Assembly: GCF_002135375.1 (NCBI RefSeq)
Contig: NZ_NEGH01000005.1
Coordinates: 162,270 to 226,269 of the forward strand
Source of the DNA: Acinetobacter sp. ANC 4558
GTDB lineage: Bacteria; Pseudomonadota; Gammaproteobacteria; Pseudomonadales; Moraxellaceae
Length of the DNA: 64,000 nucleotides
Direction of reading: 5' to 3'
Positions 1-9,927 of this stretch are shown here, piece after piece. The number at the start of each line of letters is the position of its first letter. The first letter of the stretch is position 1. Under the pieces are notes generated by a model. The model ran no database searches and was not told the origin of the DNA. It was given only the letters and a program-made list of their open reading frames with translations. The translations under genes were made by a program, and so were the position numbers.

Positions 1-2159
1 GCGTAGTAACCACCAATATCTACAGATTTACCTTGAACTGCTGCAAGTTCAGCTACAATTTTGTCTTCATTATCATCTAATGATTTCGCAAGAGGAGCAA
101 ATTTCGCTTTCAAATCTGCATCTTCATTTTGAGCAGCTAAAGCTTCAGCCCAATATTTAGCAAGATAGAAATGGCTGCCGCGGTTATCTAATTCACCAGT
201 ACGACGTGATGGTGATTTATCATTATCTAACAGTTTACCTGTTGCTTGGTCTAAAGTTTTAGCAAGCAATTTAGCCTGTGCGTTATCTTCTTTAATACCC
301 AACTCTTCAAGTGAAACTGCCAATGCTAAGAACTCACCCAATGAATCCCAACGCAAATGGTTTTCTTCTACTAGCTGCTGAACATGTTTCGGTGCTGAAC
401 CACCTGCACCTGTTTCATACATGCCTCCACCCGCCATTAATGGCACGATAGATAACATTTTCGCAGAAGTACCCAATTCCATAATTGGGAATAAATCTGT
501 TAAATAATCACGCAAGATATTACCAGTTACAGAAATGGTATCCAAACCACGTGCTACACGCTCAAGCGTATAACGCATTGCGCGAACTTGCGACATGATT
601 TGAATGTCTAAACCAGTCGTATCATAATCTTTTAAGTATTTTTCAACTTTCTTAATTAGCTCATTCTCATGTGGACGATATGGGTCTAACCAGAAAATTG
701 CAGGCATACCTGAATTACGTGCACGTGTTACTGCAAGCTTAACCCAATCACGGATAGGTGCATCTTTCACCTGACACATACGCCAGATATCGCCTTCTTC
801 CACATTTTGGGACATCAATACTTCGCCAGTTTCTAAATCTGTGATGTTCGCAACACCCGCTTCAGAAATTTCGAAAGTTTTATCGTGAGAGCCGTACTCT
901 TCAGCTTTTTGCGCCATTAAGCCAACGTTAGGCACGGTACCCATGGTACGTGGATCAAAATTACCATTCCACTTACAGAAATTGATCATTTCTTGGTAAA
1001 TACGCGCAAATGTAGATTCTGGCATCACAGCTTTACAATCATACTGTTTACCGTCTGCACCCCACATTTTACCACCTGCACGGATCATTGCAGGCATAGA
1101 TGCATCAACAATAATATCATTTGGAGAATGGAAGTTTGTGATACCTTTTGCTGAATCAACCATCGCAAGCGCTGGACGATGTTCTTGACATGCATGTAAA
1201 TCACGGATGATTTCATCACGTTGTGATTCAGGTAAAGTTTCAATTTTTTCATAAAGCACTGACATACCGTTGTTTACGTTAATGCCAAGCTCATCGAATA
1301 ACTTACCGTGTTTTTCAAATGCATCTTTATAATAAATTTTTACACAGTGACCGAATACAATCGGATGTGAAACTTTCATCATTGTTGCTTTCACGTGAAG
1401 TGAAAATAAAATTCCTGCTTCACGGCAATCTTCCAATTGTTTTTCGTAGAAATCACAAAGTGCTTTCTTACTCATAAACATTGAATCAATGATTTCACCA
1501 TCTTGAAGAGCAACTTTTGACTTCAGTACAATCGTCTCACCACGATTGGTAATCAGCTCCATTTTTACGTCACGTGCACGATCAAGTGTCAGTGATTTTT
1601 CACCATGATAGAAATCACCTTCTTCCATATGTGAAACATGCGTTTGTGACCACTGTTTCCATTCACTCATTGAATGAGGGTGCTTCTTCGCATAGTTTTT
1701 CACTGCCGCAGGTGCACGGCGGTCTGAGTTACCTTCACGTAATACAGGGTTTACTGCAGAACCTAAACACTTACCATAACGAACTTTAATTGCTTTTTCT
1801 TCGTCAGTCGTTGGATTTTCTGGATAATCTGGAATTGAATAGCCTTTCGATTGAAGCTCTTTAATACAAGCTACTAATTGCCCAACAGAAGCACTAATAT
1901 TTGGGAGTTTAATAATATTAGTATCTGGATTTTGTGTAAGACGACCTAGTTCTGCGAGGTTATTAGGAACCTTTTGCTCATCATTTAAATATTCTGTGAA
2001 TTCTGCGAGCACTCGTGCAGCGACAGAGATGTCAGTTTTAACAATCTCAACGTCAGCTGGCTTAGTAAAGGTTTCTATGATCGGTAGCAACGAGTAAGTC
2101 GCTAAAAGTGGCGCCTCATCGGTCAGTGTGTAAATGATTGTTGACTTTCCACCAGCCAT
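1..2159 (-). CDS. icd: NADP-dependent isocitrate dehydrogenase, monomeric type (3' end cut by window)
   Basis: Oxidative decarboxylation of isocitrate to 2-oxoglutarate with NADP+ in the TCA cycle, cytoplasmic. My reverse-strand translation starts at the ATG ending at 2159 ([20 protein letters not shown]) and stays open for about 719 codons to the window edge. Monomeric IDHs are about 740 residues, so only a short C-terminal piece is missing. Family-typical stretches seen are [39 protein letters not shown] and [11 protein letters not shown]. The ribosome site AAGGGGC lies about 6 nt before the ATG. The gene has its own promoter and runs divergently from umuD, with a 0.9-kb gap between them. 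The family is unrelated in fold detail to the dimeric E. coli-type Icd. Confidence 0.95.
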   Translation of the reverse strand, partial: MAGGKSTIIYTLTDEAPLLATYSLLPIIETFTKPADVEIVKTDISVAARVLAEFTEYLNDEQKVPNNLAELGRLTQNPDTNIIKLPNISASVGQLVACIKELQSKGYSIPDYPENPTTDEEKAIKVRYGKCLGSAVNPVLREGNSDRRAPAAVKNYAKKHPHSMSEWKQWSQTHVSHMEEGDFYHGEKSLTLDRARDVKMELITNRGETIVLKSKVALQDGEIIDSMFMSKKALCDFYEKQLEDCREAGILFSLHVKATMMKVSHPIVFGHCVKIYYKDAFEKHGKLFDELGINVNNGMSVLYEKIETLPESQRDEIIRDLHACQEHRPALAMVDSAKGITNFHSPNDIIVDASMPAMIRAGGKMWGADGKQYDCKAVMPESTFARIYQEMINFCKWNGNFDPRTMGTVPNVGLMAQKAEEYGSHDKTFEISEAGVANITDLETGEVLMSQNVEEGDIWRMCQVKDAPIRDWVKLAVTRARNSGMPAIFWLDPYRPHENELIKKVEKYLKDYDTTGLDIQIMSQVRAMRYTLERVARGLDTISVTGNILRDYLTDLFPIMELGTSAKMLSIVPLMAGGGMYETGAGGSAPKHVQQLVEENHLRWDSLGEFLALAVSLEELGIKEDNAQAKLLAKTLDQATGKLLDNDKSPSRRTGELDNRGSHFYLAKYWAEALAAQNEDADLKAKFAPLAKSLDDNEDKIVAELAAVQGKSVDIGGYY

Positions 2160-2248
2160 ATATAGCCCCTTGCTTTGGATAGAGTTTTCTGAGGACTAAG
2201 CTTATGACTCAGCCCTTTCAAACCAGTTTGCTTAAATAAAACATTGAG

Positions 2249-2277
2249 AGTATCGTCCCTCAATGCATCTCAGTCAA
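2249..2277 (-). promoter_or_regulatory. Probable sigma70 promoter of icd with an inverted repeat around the -10
   Basis: On the minus strand TTGACT (2277-2272) is followed after exactly 17 nt by GATACT (2254-2249). Transcription would start near 2242, about 80 nt before the icd start codon. The -10 lies inside an inverted repeat, CATTGAG at 2242-2248 and CTCAATG at 2259-2265 with a 10-nt centre, which could be an operator. Promoter boxes are seen in the sequence; the regulatory role of the repeat is inference. Confidence 0.6.
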
Positions 2278-2800
2278 CGAAATATCTTTCCATATTGCTA
2301 TTTCGCTTGAAATTCATACATATTCGCTTTTCTTCGTGCAATATTCTATGCGAAATTTGTGTTTATTTCGAACATTAAACATCATAATTTTTCATTACAT
2401 TTTATGACGTGAATATTTCAGTCCGAAGACACAGCAATACGTTTATATTCATAAAATTGATTTAATTTTATACAATTATAAACCTTTAGGGTTTAAGTTC
2501 ATTGGCATTAGAAATCAAAATTTAACACGTTGTGTTTCAACTATCAATTTCAAGCTATCTTATTATAAATATTATAGATTATAGTTTAAAACTTATTTTT
2601 ATTTCATGAACCAAAATAATCTTTCTCAAATATTAAACCAATGAAATACAAAATTTTAAACTGATAAATAACTATATGATTTTTCTATTTTTTACATATT
2701 TAAATATACTTTTTCAGAAAAATGATGCTTATGCTCAGTAAAAATTAAATTTAATACTTTATATAAAATAATCACAAAAAAATATAAAAAAATAATAATA

Positions 2801-2828
2801 TTGACTTAAATTAACATATATGTATAAT
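2801..2828 (+). promoter_or_regulatory. Strong consensus promoter in the icd-umuD gap
   Basis: TTGACT at 2801-2806 and a perfect TATAAT at 2823-2828 are separated by 16 nt. The predicted start is around 2835. The next long ORF (umuD) starts 240 nt downstream, but a strong terminator at 2879-2913 lies in between, so this promoter most simply drives a short noncoding RNA. Confidence 0.55.
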
Positions 2829-2834
2829 GAATCA

Positions 2835-2913
2835 CATAATAATAACAATATTGATAAAAATCAAACAAAACCATTAATAAAAGGCCTATAAGTATTTAAC
2901 TTATAGGCCTTTT
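2835..2913 (+). ncRNA. Candidate small RNA, about 79 nt
   Basis: The interval runs from the predicted start after the TATAAT box at 2823-2828 to the end of a perfect intrinsic terminator. Both flanking genes point away from this gap, so neither needs a terminator here. The 5' half is A/C-rich and looks unstructured; the 3' half is the terminator stem ending in U. No ORF with a ribosome site is visible inside. The strand call follows the promoter. No known RNA family is recognised. Confidence 0.4.
2879..2913 (+). terminator. Perfect intrinsic terminator in a divergent gap
   Basis: A 15-bp perfect stem, AAAAGGCCTATAAGT (2879-2893) with ACTTATAGGCCTTTT (2899-2913), closes a 5-nt loop. The A tract on one side and T tract on the other make it able to work in both directions. 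No annotated coding gene ends here. Confidence 0.8.
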
Positions 2914-3074
2914 AAAATTTACATTTCATTTTATAATTTCTCCTTGCCTTTATAATTTTACATAATGACGTTCAGTTTCATTGAAATAACACGATCTAAA
3001 ATTAAAGACGATGTTTGAATTTTAAACAGTTTCATTATAGAATTTTGATTATGTAATTTTTTCGAGTTTTAGCA

Positions 3075-3635
3075 ATGGCAACGCATGGTGGTAAACGTGA
3101 GGGTGCGGGTAGAAAATTTAAATATAACGAGCCAACAAAGGTATTACGTGTTCCTGAATCTCGAATTATAGACGTAAAGAAATATTTACTTCAAACAAAA
3201 ATTTCAACTGAAATTACGGATATTCGACAAATTGATCCGGTCACTCATCTACAAATTCCTTTAGCAACTGAACGTGTTGCAGCGGGTTTTCCAGCACCAA
3301 GCCAAGATTATATTGATGCAAAACTAGATCTTAACGAACATCTTATTCGTAATGCCAATGCGACATTTATCGTCAAAGTAAACTCGCTTTCTATGGTAAA
3401 TGCAGGATTAGATATTAATGATGAACTGATTGTTGACCGCAGTTTAGATGCAAAACATCGCGATATCATTATTGCCTTAATTGATAATGAGTTTACGGTT
3501 AAACGACTCATGAAAGATACCAATACAATTTGGCTCAAAGCAGAAAATTCTGATTTTTCAGATATTCACCTTAAAGATGGACAAGAGTTTATCATTTGGG
3601 GAGTCGTTACCCGAGTGATTAAAAATTTAAGATGA
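3075..3635 (+). CDS. umuD: UmuD-type S24 peptidase with extended N-terminus
   Basis: Self-cleaving subunit of the SOS mutagenesis polymerase; in Acinetobacter long UmuD homologues also act as repressors (established for UmuDAb). At 186 aa it is longer than E. coli UmuD (139). The S24 fold is complete: cleavage pair A70-G71 in RVAAGFPAP, catalytic Ser106 in NSLSMVNAG, and general base Lys143 in EFTVKRL. The extra N-terminus carries GGKREGAGR and [12 protein letters not shown], a basic segment that could bind DNA (inference). Its stop overlaps the umuC start as ATGA. The upstream gap contains the small palindrome TTTCATTGAAA at 2976-2986, a possible operator. Confidence 0.9.
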   Translation: MATHGGKREGAGRKFKYNEPTKVLRVPESRIIDVKKYLLQTKISTEITDIRQIDPVTHLQIPLATERVAAGFPAPSQDYIDAKLDLNEHLIRNANATFIVKVNSLSMVNAGLDINDELIVDRSLDAKHRDIIIALIDNEFTVKRLMKDTNTIWLKAENSDFSDIHLKDGQEFIIWGVVTRVIKNLR

Positions 3636-4930
3636 CATATCAAAATAAAATTTACGCCTTAATTGATGTCAATAATTGCTACGTCAGTTGTGAGCGTGTA
3701 TTTAATCCAAAGCTCAATCATAAACCTGTCATTGTCTTGTCTAATAATGATGGTTGTATTGTTTCGCGATCTCAAGAGGCAAAAGCGTTAGGAATCCAAA
3801 TGGGGATTCCCCTATTTCAAATTAAAGATATTGTAGAACAACATGCCGTTGAAATATTGTCGAGTAACTATAAGCTGTATACCGAAATGTCGAAGCGATT
3901 TCATGCAATTCTTTCTGACTATGTTTCACCGCATGAACAAGAAATTTATTCTATTGATGAATGCTTCTTAGATTTAACCGCCTATCAATATCAATTTGAT
4001 TTAACCCTATATGCACAGAATATGCGCGATAAAATCTTCAAATGGATTGGTTTACCTGTCTGTATTGGAATTGGGCGTAGTAAAACTGAAGCTAAACTCG
4101 CAAACCATATGGCAAAGAATGGCAAACGCTTTAATGGGGTATGTAATTTAGCCACAATGGAACCTAAATATCGGGATTATTTTTCCAGTTTAATTGATAT
4201 AAAAGAAATTTGGGGCATTGGCAAACAACACAGTCAGAAACTACATCGTATGGGAATTCATACAGCCTTCGATCTGACTCAAGCCAATGCTCAAGCCATA
4301 AAAAAAGTTTTTTCAATTGTACTCGCCAAAACAGTTGCAGAATTACAAGGAATCTCTTGTATTGAAATTGAACATAGCCCATCTGCTAAAAAACAAATTA
4401 TTTCCTCTCGCTCTTTCGGGCAACGTGTTACTCATATTGACGCTTTATCTGAAGCCATGAGTGATTATCTACAATCTGCAGTCAAGCGCTTAAGAGATGA
4501 TCAAAGCTTATGTAATTGTATGATAATTTTTGCATCCTCAAGTCCTTTTGATACGCAGCGACCTTTCTATCAAAAAGTCATCCATATTGATTTATCTGAA
4601 CCAACGGATTCTATGGCTGTCATCAATAAGACAGTAATGGCGCATATACATCAGCTTTATCAAGAGGGCGTAGCGTTCAAAAAATGTGGCATCATTTTAA
4701 CGGGAATAGAAAACAAAGTAAGCTACATTCCCGACCTATTCACAGATGTTGATGTAATGACAAAAAATGAAAATTTACAAATTGCAATTGAACGTATTAA
4801 AGATAAATTTGGTGATCAAAAAATAGCACTCGGTTCATGTAAAATTTCTCATGAAGCATGGATCACAAACAGTACTCACCTATCGCAAGATTATTTCTCA
4901 TGGGATGGCCTCTTGACCATTCATCAATAA
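3632..4930 (+). CDS. umuC: DNA polymerase V catalytic subunit UmuC (Y family)
   Basis: Error-prone translesion polymerase working with processed UmuD. The 432-aa product has the Y-family catalytic motifs: the first aspartate in [17 protein letters not shown] near the N-terminus, [14 protein letters not shown], and the acidic pair in [10 protein letters not shown] around residue 110. The helix-hairpin-helix region [19 protein letters not shown] follows near residues 190-210, and the little-finger domain fills the C-terminal part. The length is normal for UmuC. It is translationally coupled to umuD by a 4-nt overlap. No convincing terminator was found after its stop. Confidence 0.95.
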   Translation: MTYQNKIYALIDVNNCYVSCERVFNPKLNHKPVIVLSNNDGCIVSRSQEAKALGIQMGIPLFQIKDIVEQHAVEILSSNYKLYTEMSKRFHAILSDYVSPHEQEIYSIDECFLDLTAYQYQFDLTLYAQNMRDKIFKWIGLPVCIGIGRSKTEAKLANHMAKNGKRFNGVCNLATMEPKYRDYFSSLIDIKEIWGIGKQHSQKLHRMGIHTAFDLTQANAQAIKKVFSIVLAKTVAELQGISCIEIEHSPSAKKQIISSRSFGQRVTHIDALSEAMSDYLQSAVKRLRDDQSLCNCMIIFASSSPFDTQRPFYQKVIHIDLSEPTDSMAVINKTVMAHIHQLYQEGVAFKKCGIILTGIENKVSYIPDLFTDVDVMTKNENLQIAIERIKDKFGDQKIALGSCKISHEAWITNSTHLSQDYFSWDGLLTIHQ

Positions 4931-5118
4931 AAAGAATTTACTTTAATATTGATCAGTTTTAATTCTAAAAAATCACCATGTTTTTCACATCCTCTGCATC
5001 GCTATAAACTTAATTTAGTCAAATAAATATATTTATATACTTACTTTACATATTCATCTTTCATATTATGTATATTCCAGTTGAACTCAGTTTACACATT
5101 GAATTAAGGAATTCTCTA

Positions 5119-5742
5119 ATGCTTCAAATTCTTGGAAGAGCAGATTCGATAAATGTAAGAAAAGTACTTTGGGTTTGCGATGAACTCAATCTTTCCTATA
5201 CGCGTGAAGACTGGGGGCGTGGCTTTCAATCTCCCCAAACAGCTCAGTTTATACAGTTAAATCCAAATGCCACAATTCCAGTACTGATTGACCATGAGTT
5301 TGTCTTATGGCAATCGAACTCAATTATTCGATATTTAGCCAATCAATATCACGGTCAAGAACTTTATCCAGTCGATGCAAAAAAGCGCGCCATTATAGAT
5401 CAATGGATTGATTGGCAAGGCATAGAGCTCAATAATAGTTGGACATATGCTTTGATGAATATTATTCGTCATTCACCTGACCATCAGGATCCTGCCTTGG
5501 TTGAAAAAAGTATTCAATCGTGGAATAAACTCATGGGTATTATAGACCATCAACTGGCTAAAACTGGTGCCTATATTACTGGTGAGCATTTTAGTCTGGC
5601 TGATATTGGGATTGGACTATCGGTACAGCGTTGGTATTTAACACCATTTGCGAAGCCACAATACTCACATGTCAAACGTTATTATGAGTTATTAGGTCAA
5701 CGTGAGGCTTATTTAAGATGGGGAAATAATGGTCAAAATTAA
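5119..5742 (+). CDS. Glutathione S-transferase family protein
   Basis: Predicted glutathione-dependent transferase or thiol enzyme, cytoplasmic. The start is placed at the ATG at 5119 because AAGGAATTCTCT precedes it and the thioredoxin-like domain begins immediately (MLQILGRADSINVRKVLWV). An in-frame ATG at 5068 would add 17 residues without domain match. The product is 207 aa, normal for the family: N-terminal thioredoxin fold with NPNATIPVL and the glutathione-binding LWQSNSIIRYL motif (about residues 52-75), then an all-helical C-terminal domain. The substrate cannot be told. It converges with the LysR gene downstream and shares a bidirectional terminator. Confidence 0.85.
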   Translation: MLQILGRADSINVRKVLWVCDELNLSYTREDWGRGFQSPQTAQFIQLNPNATIPVLIDHEFVLWQSNSIIRYLANQYHGQELYPVDAKKRAIIDQWIDWQGIELNNSWTYALMNIIRHSPDHQDPALVEKSIQSWNKLMGIIDHQLAKTGAYITGEHFSLADIGIGLSVQRWYLTPFAKPQYSHVKRYYELLGQREAYLRWGNNGQN

Positions 5743-5764
5743 CCATGCCCCCCGATATCTTCCA

Positions 5765-5803
5765 CCCATTGAAGTTACTATATTTTTAAGTAACTTCAAT
5801 GGG
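5765..5803. terminator. Bidirectional terminator overlapping the end of a LysR gene
   Basis: A 14-bp perfect stem, CCCATTGAAGTTAC (5765-5778) with GTAACTTCAATGGG (5790-5803), has an 11-nt AT-rich loop and is followed by GTTTT. It lies between the convergent transferase and LysR genes. The LysR stop codon (5786-5788) lies in the loop, so its last codons form one stem arm. Confidence 0.65.
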
Positions 5804-6700
5804 GTTTTGCTGGCTTGGTTCTGAATGAAGATCGTGCATCATTAATTTTAGGTTTTCAAGGAAATGCGTCATATTGGTTCCCCAGTTTGCTGGAACATCT
5901 GCAATTAAATACGTTTTGATTTCAGGAATGCGGTGATCTAATTCATGAACAATAACACGTTCATAAAAATGCGATTGTTGAACATAACTGATGGGTAAAA
6001 TTGCCACCCCCACATCTAAGCTCACGCAACTCACAATGCCATCTAGACTGCCCATTTCAAGTATATTTGTTGCTGGTAAGTCATTTAAAGATAAAAATAA
6101 ATCTATAGTTTTCCGATAACTGCATCCTTGTTTAAATGCAATAAACTTTTTCTGACTTAAAAACTCTTTCGTTAAGGGGTGTGGAACATGCTGAGATGAG
6201 ATTAAAACTAATTGCTCAGTCCACACGTGATAGTTAAATAACCCCTCAATTGGCACACTGCTCGCAATAAAAGCACAATCTAATTGTGATGTTCTGACTT
6301 GATCAATTAAATCTCGACTGGTCCCTGTAGTTAATGAGAATGGGAAAATTGGTTCCATCTGCTGTAAATGTTGGAATAATATTGGCAGTCTCACTGCCGC
6401 TGTCGTTTCCATGCTTCCCACATTTAACGGAAAACTTTTGCTCATTTGAGTATGACTAAACGTCGCCACAACTTCTTTTTGAAGACTCACAATTTTTTCA
6501 GCATAATCATAAAGTTGCAAACCTGCACGCGTAGGTAGTATAGGTGTTTGTCGATGTAAGATTTCCACACCCAACTCTGTTTCTAACTTTTTTATATGAC
6601 TGGTGACATTTGATTGTACGGTATGTAAATATTTTGCTGCCTCTGAAAAACTTCCTAATTTCACCACCATGAGGAATACTTCTAACGACTTAATTTGCAT
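5786..6700 (-). CDS. LysR-family transcriptional regulator
   Basis: DNA-binding regulator with N-terminal winged helix-turn-helix and a periplasmic-binding-like effector domain. The start is set at the ATG at 6700 (MQIKSLEVFLMVVKLGSFSE), where family proteins begin; an upstream start at 6736 would add 12 residues. The helix-turn-helix is seen in GSFSEAAKYLHTVQSNVTSH. About 304 aa is normal length. It is divergent from the 45-aa ORF and the YbfB-type MFS gene, so that pair is the likely target, as is usual for LysR regulators. The effector is unknown. Confidence 0.85.
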   Translation of the reverse strand: MQIKSLEVFLMVVKLGSFSEAAKYLHTVQSNVTSHIKKLETELGVEILHRQTPILPTRAGLQLYDYAEKIVSLQKEVVATFSHTQMSKSFPLNVGSMETTAAVRLPILFQHLQQMEPIFPFSLTTGTSRDLIDQVRTSQLDCAFIASSVPIEGLFNYHVWTEQLVLISSQHVPHPLTKEFLSQKKFIAFKQGCSYRKTIDLFLSLNDLPATNILEMGSLDGIVSCVSLDVGVAILPISYVQQSHFYERVIVHELDHRIPEIKTYLIADVPANWGTNMTHFLENLKLMMHDLHSEPSQQNPIEVT

Positions 6701-6799
6701 CTGAATCACTTTTAGAGATAGTTGGTATCTAATCAAATCATTTTACATGATTATGATGACTTGTTTAAATTCAATTACACATGAACAAGGGGAAATCAG

Positions 6800-6937
6800 A
6801 TGAGCCATTTTATACACATCTCTAAATTACTATTCATACTTATGCTGTTCAGTTTTATGACTTATGGTGCAAGCCTTTTTGACACTAAAGTTTTTGGTAA
6901 ATCTAGCCCCACTCAACACATTGAATATAGCGAGTAG
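6800..6937 (+). CDS. Possible 45-aa exported small protein
   Basis: An ATG at 6800 is preceded by AAGGGGAAATCAG, a good ribosome site, and opens 45 codons to TAG. The product begins MSHFIHISKLLFILMLFSF and continues with MTYGASLFDTKVFG, which reads as a signal peptide or single membrane segment followed by a short polar tail. It sits between the divergent LysR and MFS genes in the direction of the MFS gene, 66 nt ahead of it, so it may be the first cistron of that transcript. No family recognised. The ribosome site and hydrophobic core support a real gene; small size argues caution. Confidence 0.4.
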   Translation: MSHFIHISKLLFILMLFSFMTYGASLFDTKVFGKSSPTQHIEYSE

Positions 6938-7003
6938 TTTTGTAAGATCGAAGCCTAGCATCTAAATAATCAATCATTTTTAATATCTGCATGGTAGATA
7001 GAT

Positions 7004-8164
7004 ATGAAACAAATACCCTCTCCTTTACAACTTGCAATCAGTGCCACTTTCATTATGGCAATTGGAATGGGTTTCGGTCGCTTTGCTTTTACCGCAATTT
7101 ATCCACACATGGTAGAAGAAAAAGTACTCAGCTTATCTGCTGGTGGTATTGCCGCATCTATTAATTATGCAGGTTATCTTTTAGGTGCTTTAATTTCAGT
7201 TAAAATCCGTGCATATCATGCTCATTATTTTTGCTTATGGTCAATAATCGGAACTATTTTTTGTTTAGGTATTCTTTCGACTCCCCATTCTGTTATTACC
7301 ATTATTCTCATACGTGGTATTGCTGGTGTCTTCAGCGCATTGGCAATGGTATCTGCATCATTATGGCTTCTCAGCCATCATAAACTCATACACTTCACTC
7401 CATTTTTATATTCAGGTGTCGGTTTAGGTATTTTCTTGTCTGCCGAATTAATTGTTGTAGGGACTTTCCTCAATCTATCCAGTCAAGGCTTATGGCTATT
7501 ACTTGCCCTATTCAGTGTATTCATAGGGTTATTCACCGTACGTCATTTAATTATAAAAACAGCTATTGATCATGAAAAAATCACTATAAAACCAATCATT
7601 TTTAAATCTACAATCACTCAATCTTTACCGATCATCATCATTTATGGCTTAGCTGGGTTTGGCTATATTATCACTGCCACATACTTACCTCTTTTAGTCA
7701 AACATGCTTTACCTAATCTAGATTCTGCCCATGTTTGGGCAATATTTGGTTTAAGTGCAATTCCATCATGTTTTATTTGGCACAAACTCCATCAACACTA
7801 CGGTACACGTATTGCGCTTTCTGCAAATTTGATCATTCAAGCTTTTGGGGTGATTTTACCTAACGTCTCAACTTCAACATTTGGATATCTGCTTAGTGCC
7901 TTTTTAGTTGGCGGTACATTCATGGGAACAGTGACCATTACCATGCCTGTTGCGCAATCTATTGCAAAACAAACAAAACGTAATTTGTTGGCCATCATGA
8001 CTATTTTTTTTAGTATTGGACAAATTATGGGACCATTGGTTACAAATACATTATTTGCTATTACACATTCGTTTAATAGTGCTTTATATGTCGCATCGAT
8101 AGCATTATTAATTGCTTCATTGATAAGCATAAAAAGTAATTTATTTTTAAAATTTTCTCATTAA
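7004..8164 (+). CDS. YbfB/YjiJ-type MFS transporter
   Basis: Inner-membrane major facilitator of the YbfB/YjiJ group, substrate unknown. The product is 386 aa with about 12 hydrophobic segments. The N-terminal GMGFGRFAFTAIYPHM and SINYAGYLLGAL are typical of this group, and the signature-like IRGIAGVFSALAMVSASLW falls in the fourth to fifth helices. The ATG at 7004 follows GGTAGATAGAT, a modest ribosome site. It is divergent from the LysR gene at 5786-6700, which probably controls it. The 119-nt gap after it, before the convergent LysR gene at 8284, shows no clear terminator. Confidence 0.8.
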   Translation: MKQIPSPLQLAISATFIMAIGMGFGRFAFTAIYPHMVEEKVLSLSAGGIAASINYAGYLLGALISVKIRAYHAHYFCLWSIIGTIFCLGILSTPHSVITIILIRGIAGVFSALAMVSASLWLLSHHKLIHFTPFLYSGVGLGIFLSAELIVVGTFLNLSSQGLWLLLALFSVFIGLFTVRHLIIKTAIDHEKITIKPIIFKSTITQSLPIIIIYGLAGFGYIITATYLPLLVKHALPNLDSAHVWAIFGLSAIPSCFIWHKLHQHYGTRIALSANLIIQAFGVILPNVSTSTFGYLLSAFLVGGTFMGTVTITMPVAQSIAKQTKRNLLAIMTIFFSIGQIMGPLVTNTLFAITHSFNSALYVASIALLIASLISIKSNLFLKFSH

Positions 8165-8283
8165 TTTTTAAGCGAAAAGTTTCACGATAAATATATTAAT
8201 GAGCGCTATTCAGTTCATGGGATAATGTTCTAAAAGTCTTAACCATAATTTAAGAAGCTCATATAGCGACCATTTATTTTAAT

Positions 8284-9192
8284 TTAATACTGAATTTTCC
8301 AAGGGTTTTCCTTAACCTTTTGTTGAATAAACTGAATAAAGCATCTAATTCTAGGGCTCTGTAATTTTCTATTTGCATAAATTAAATACTGTGGCTCAGT
8401 AATTCCAGAACTAAAATCTCTCAAAATAGGAATCAGCCTTCCTTGTTTAATATCTTCACCGATATGATAATCTGCTAGCCTTACAATACCTTCTCCTCTT
8501 AATGCTAAGTCTCGAAGAAAAGTACCTTGAGAAAAAGAAGCTATCGGCTTTACAGGAATGATTAAACTTTCATCATTTTTAACAAAATCCCAATTATTCC
8601 AACTACTTGAAAAACTAAAATGAAAACAGCGATGTTTCAGTAAGTCTTGAGGACTACTTGGTATTCCATATTTTTGTAGATATTTAGGTGATGCACATGT
8701 TATCCACTCACTGTCTCCAATTCTGGTTGCAATTCGTGAAGAAGACGGAAGTATTCCGCCATATATTGCAAGATCAACCCCTCTATCAAAATCATCTTGA
8801 TATATCGCATTTAGTTCAAAATCTACACTTAATGATGGATAAGACGCTAAAAACTCTGGCAGCCAAGGTAATATCTGATGCTGTGCAAATGTTGGCATGG
8901 TTCTGATTTTAAGAACACCACTAATTCGGGTTGGAAAAGCTTCCGCTAAAGAATCAGCTTCTTGCATTGCTGCAACAACATTTTTAGCACTTTTTAAATA
9001 TGCCGCACCCTCTTCAGTTAAAGTCACCTTTCTAGCTCCTCGTATAACCAAACGGACACCTAACCGATTTTCAAGTCGAGTAATTAATTTACTCATTGCA
9101 GATGGGGTGAGATCATTAGCACGGGCCGCCGCTGAAAAACTTCCATGTTCAAATGCCCATATAAATGCCATTAATTGTCGATAATTATCCAT
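8284..9192 (-). CDS. LysR-family transcriptional regulator
   Basis: The product has a LysR helix-turn-helix (EHGSFSAAARANDLTPSAMS) and effector domain. The start is set at the ATG at 9192 (MDNYRQLMAFIWAFEHGSF), which matches where LysR proteins begin. The longer in-frame starts at 9228 and 9264 add up to 24 residues without a helix-turn-helix counterpart and have no better ribosome site. At 302 aa the length is normal. It is divergent from the cupin gene at 9361 with a 168-nt gap, so it is the likely regulator of the cupin-dehydrogenase pair. Confidence 0.85.
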   Translation of the reverse strand: MDNYRQLMAFIWAFEHGSFSAAARANDLTPSAMSKLITRLENRLGVRLVIRGARKVTLTEEGAAYLKSAKNVVAAMQEADSLAEAFPTRISGVLKIRTMPTFAQHQILPWLPEFLASYPSLSVDFELNAIYQDDFDRGVDLAIYGGILPSSSRIATRIGDSEWITCASPKYLQKYGIPSSPQDLLKHRCFHFSFSSSWNNWDFVKNDESLIIPVKPIASFSQGTFLRDLALRGEGIVRLADYHIGEDIKQGRLIPILRDFSSGITEPQYLIYANRKLQSPRIRCFIQFIQQKVKENPWKIQY

Positions 9193-9360
9193 AAAATTTT
9201 GCCTATTCTCATTGGAGTTCTTTTCCATATTACATTTTTTTATTCGATTAGCCGTGCCTCTCATTCACATATAGTTTGAATTAGGCGCAATCTTCATATC
9301 GAATGCTTTTGATAAGATCTTTCTCACACAAGTCAAAGATGTTATTTCAAGGAGAATGCT

Positions 9361-9909
9361 ATGCTTGAGCAAAGAAACCCCGATTTTTCAGCAAATAAAG
9401 AATTAATGCCATTTCAATTACCTCAAGTTCCCTATATGTCTCCAGATCTTGTCATTCCTGGCGTACTTGATGAATATTTGAAAGATGATCATTTATGGGT
9501 TCCAACGTCCGAGGCGGTCAGCTTTAAACCCCTACTTTTTAACACAAGTACTGGTTATTACATTAATTTATTACGTGTGCGAAAAAGCGGTGTGCTTTCA
9601 CGTCATCGTCATACTGGAGCTGTGCATGCCTTTGTTCTTAAAGGTCGTTGGTATTATTTAGAACATGATTGGATTGCAGAAGAGAAGTCTTTTGCTTATG
9701 AGCCACCAGGTGAAACACATACATTGTTTGTTCCTGAAGATGTGAGTGAAATGATCACCTTATTTATCGTACATGGGGGTTATACCTACGTAGATCCATA
9801 TGGAAATGCTGTGGGATATGAAGATGTATTTACAAAATTAGAAGCAACTCGAGCACACTATAAAAGCCTTGGGTTACCCGACAGTGAATTAGAAAAAATT
9901 ATTCGCTAA
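9361..9909 (+). CDS. Cupin protein of the 2,4'-dihydroxyacetophenone dioxygenase family
   Basis: Probable metal-dependent cupin dioxygenase acting on an aromatic or keto substrate; the family name comes from enzymes cleaving 2,4'-dihydroxyacetophenone. In the 182-aa product the metal-binding cupin motifs are visible as H82 and H84 in SRHRHTGAVHAF and H120 in PPGETHTLF. The ribosome site AAGGAGAATGCT precedes the ATG. It is followed after a strong hairpin by an iron-type alcohol dehydrogenase gene, suggesting one small catabolic unit controlled by the divergent LysR. The exact substrate is not deducible. Confidence 0.75.
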   Translation: MLEQRNPDFSANKELMPFQLPQVPYMSPDLVIPGVLDEYLKDDHLWVPTSEAVSFKPLLFNTSTGYYINLLRVRKSGVLSRHRHTGAVHAFVLKGRWYYLEHDWIAEEKSFAYEPPGETHTLFVPEDVSEMITLFIVHGGYTYVDPYGNAVGYEDVFTKLEATRAHYKSLGLPDSELEKIIR

Positions 9910-9927
9910 TCACAGACAATATAATCA

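Noticed and set aside
1574..1789. 71-codon plus-strand frame
   Set aside because: Lies wholly antisense inside icd; low-complexity shadow of a real gene.
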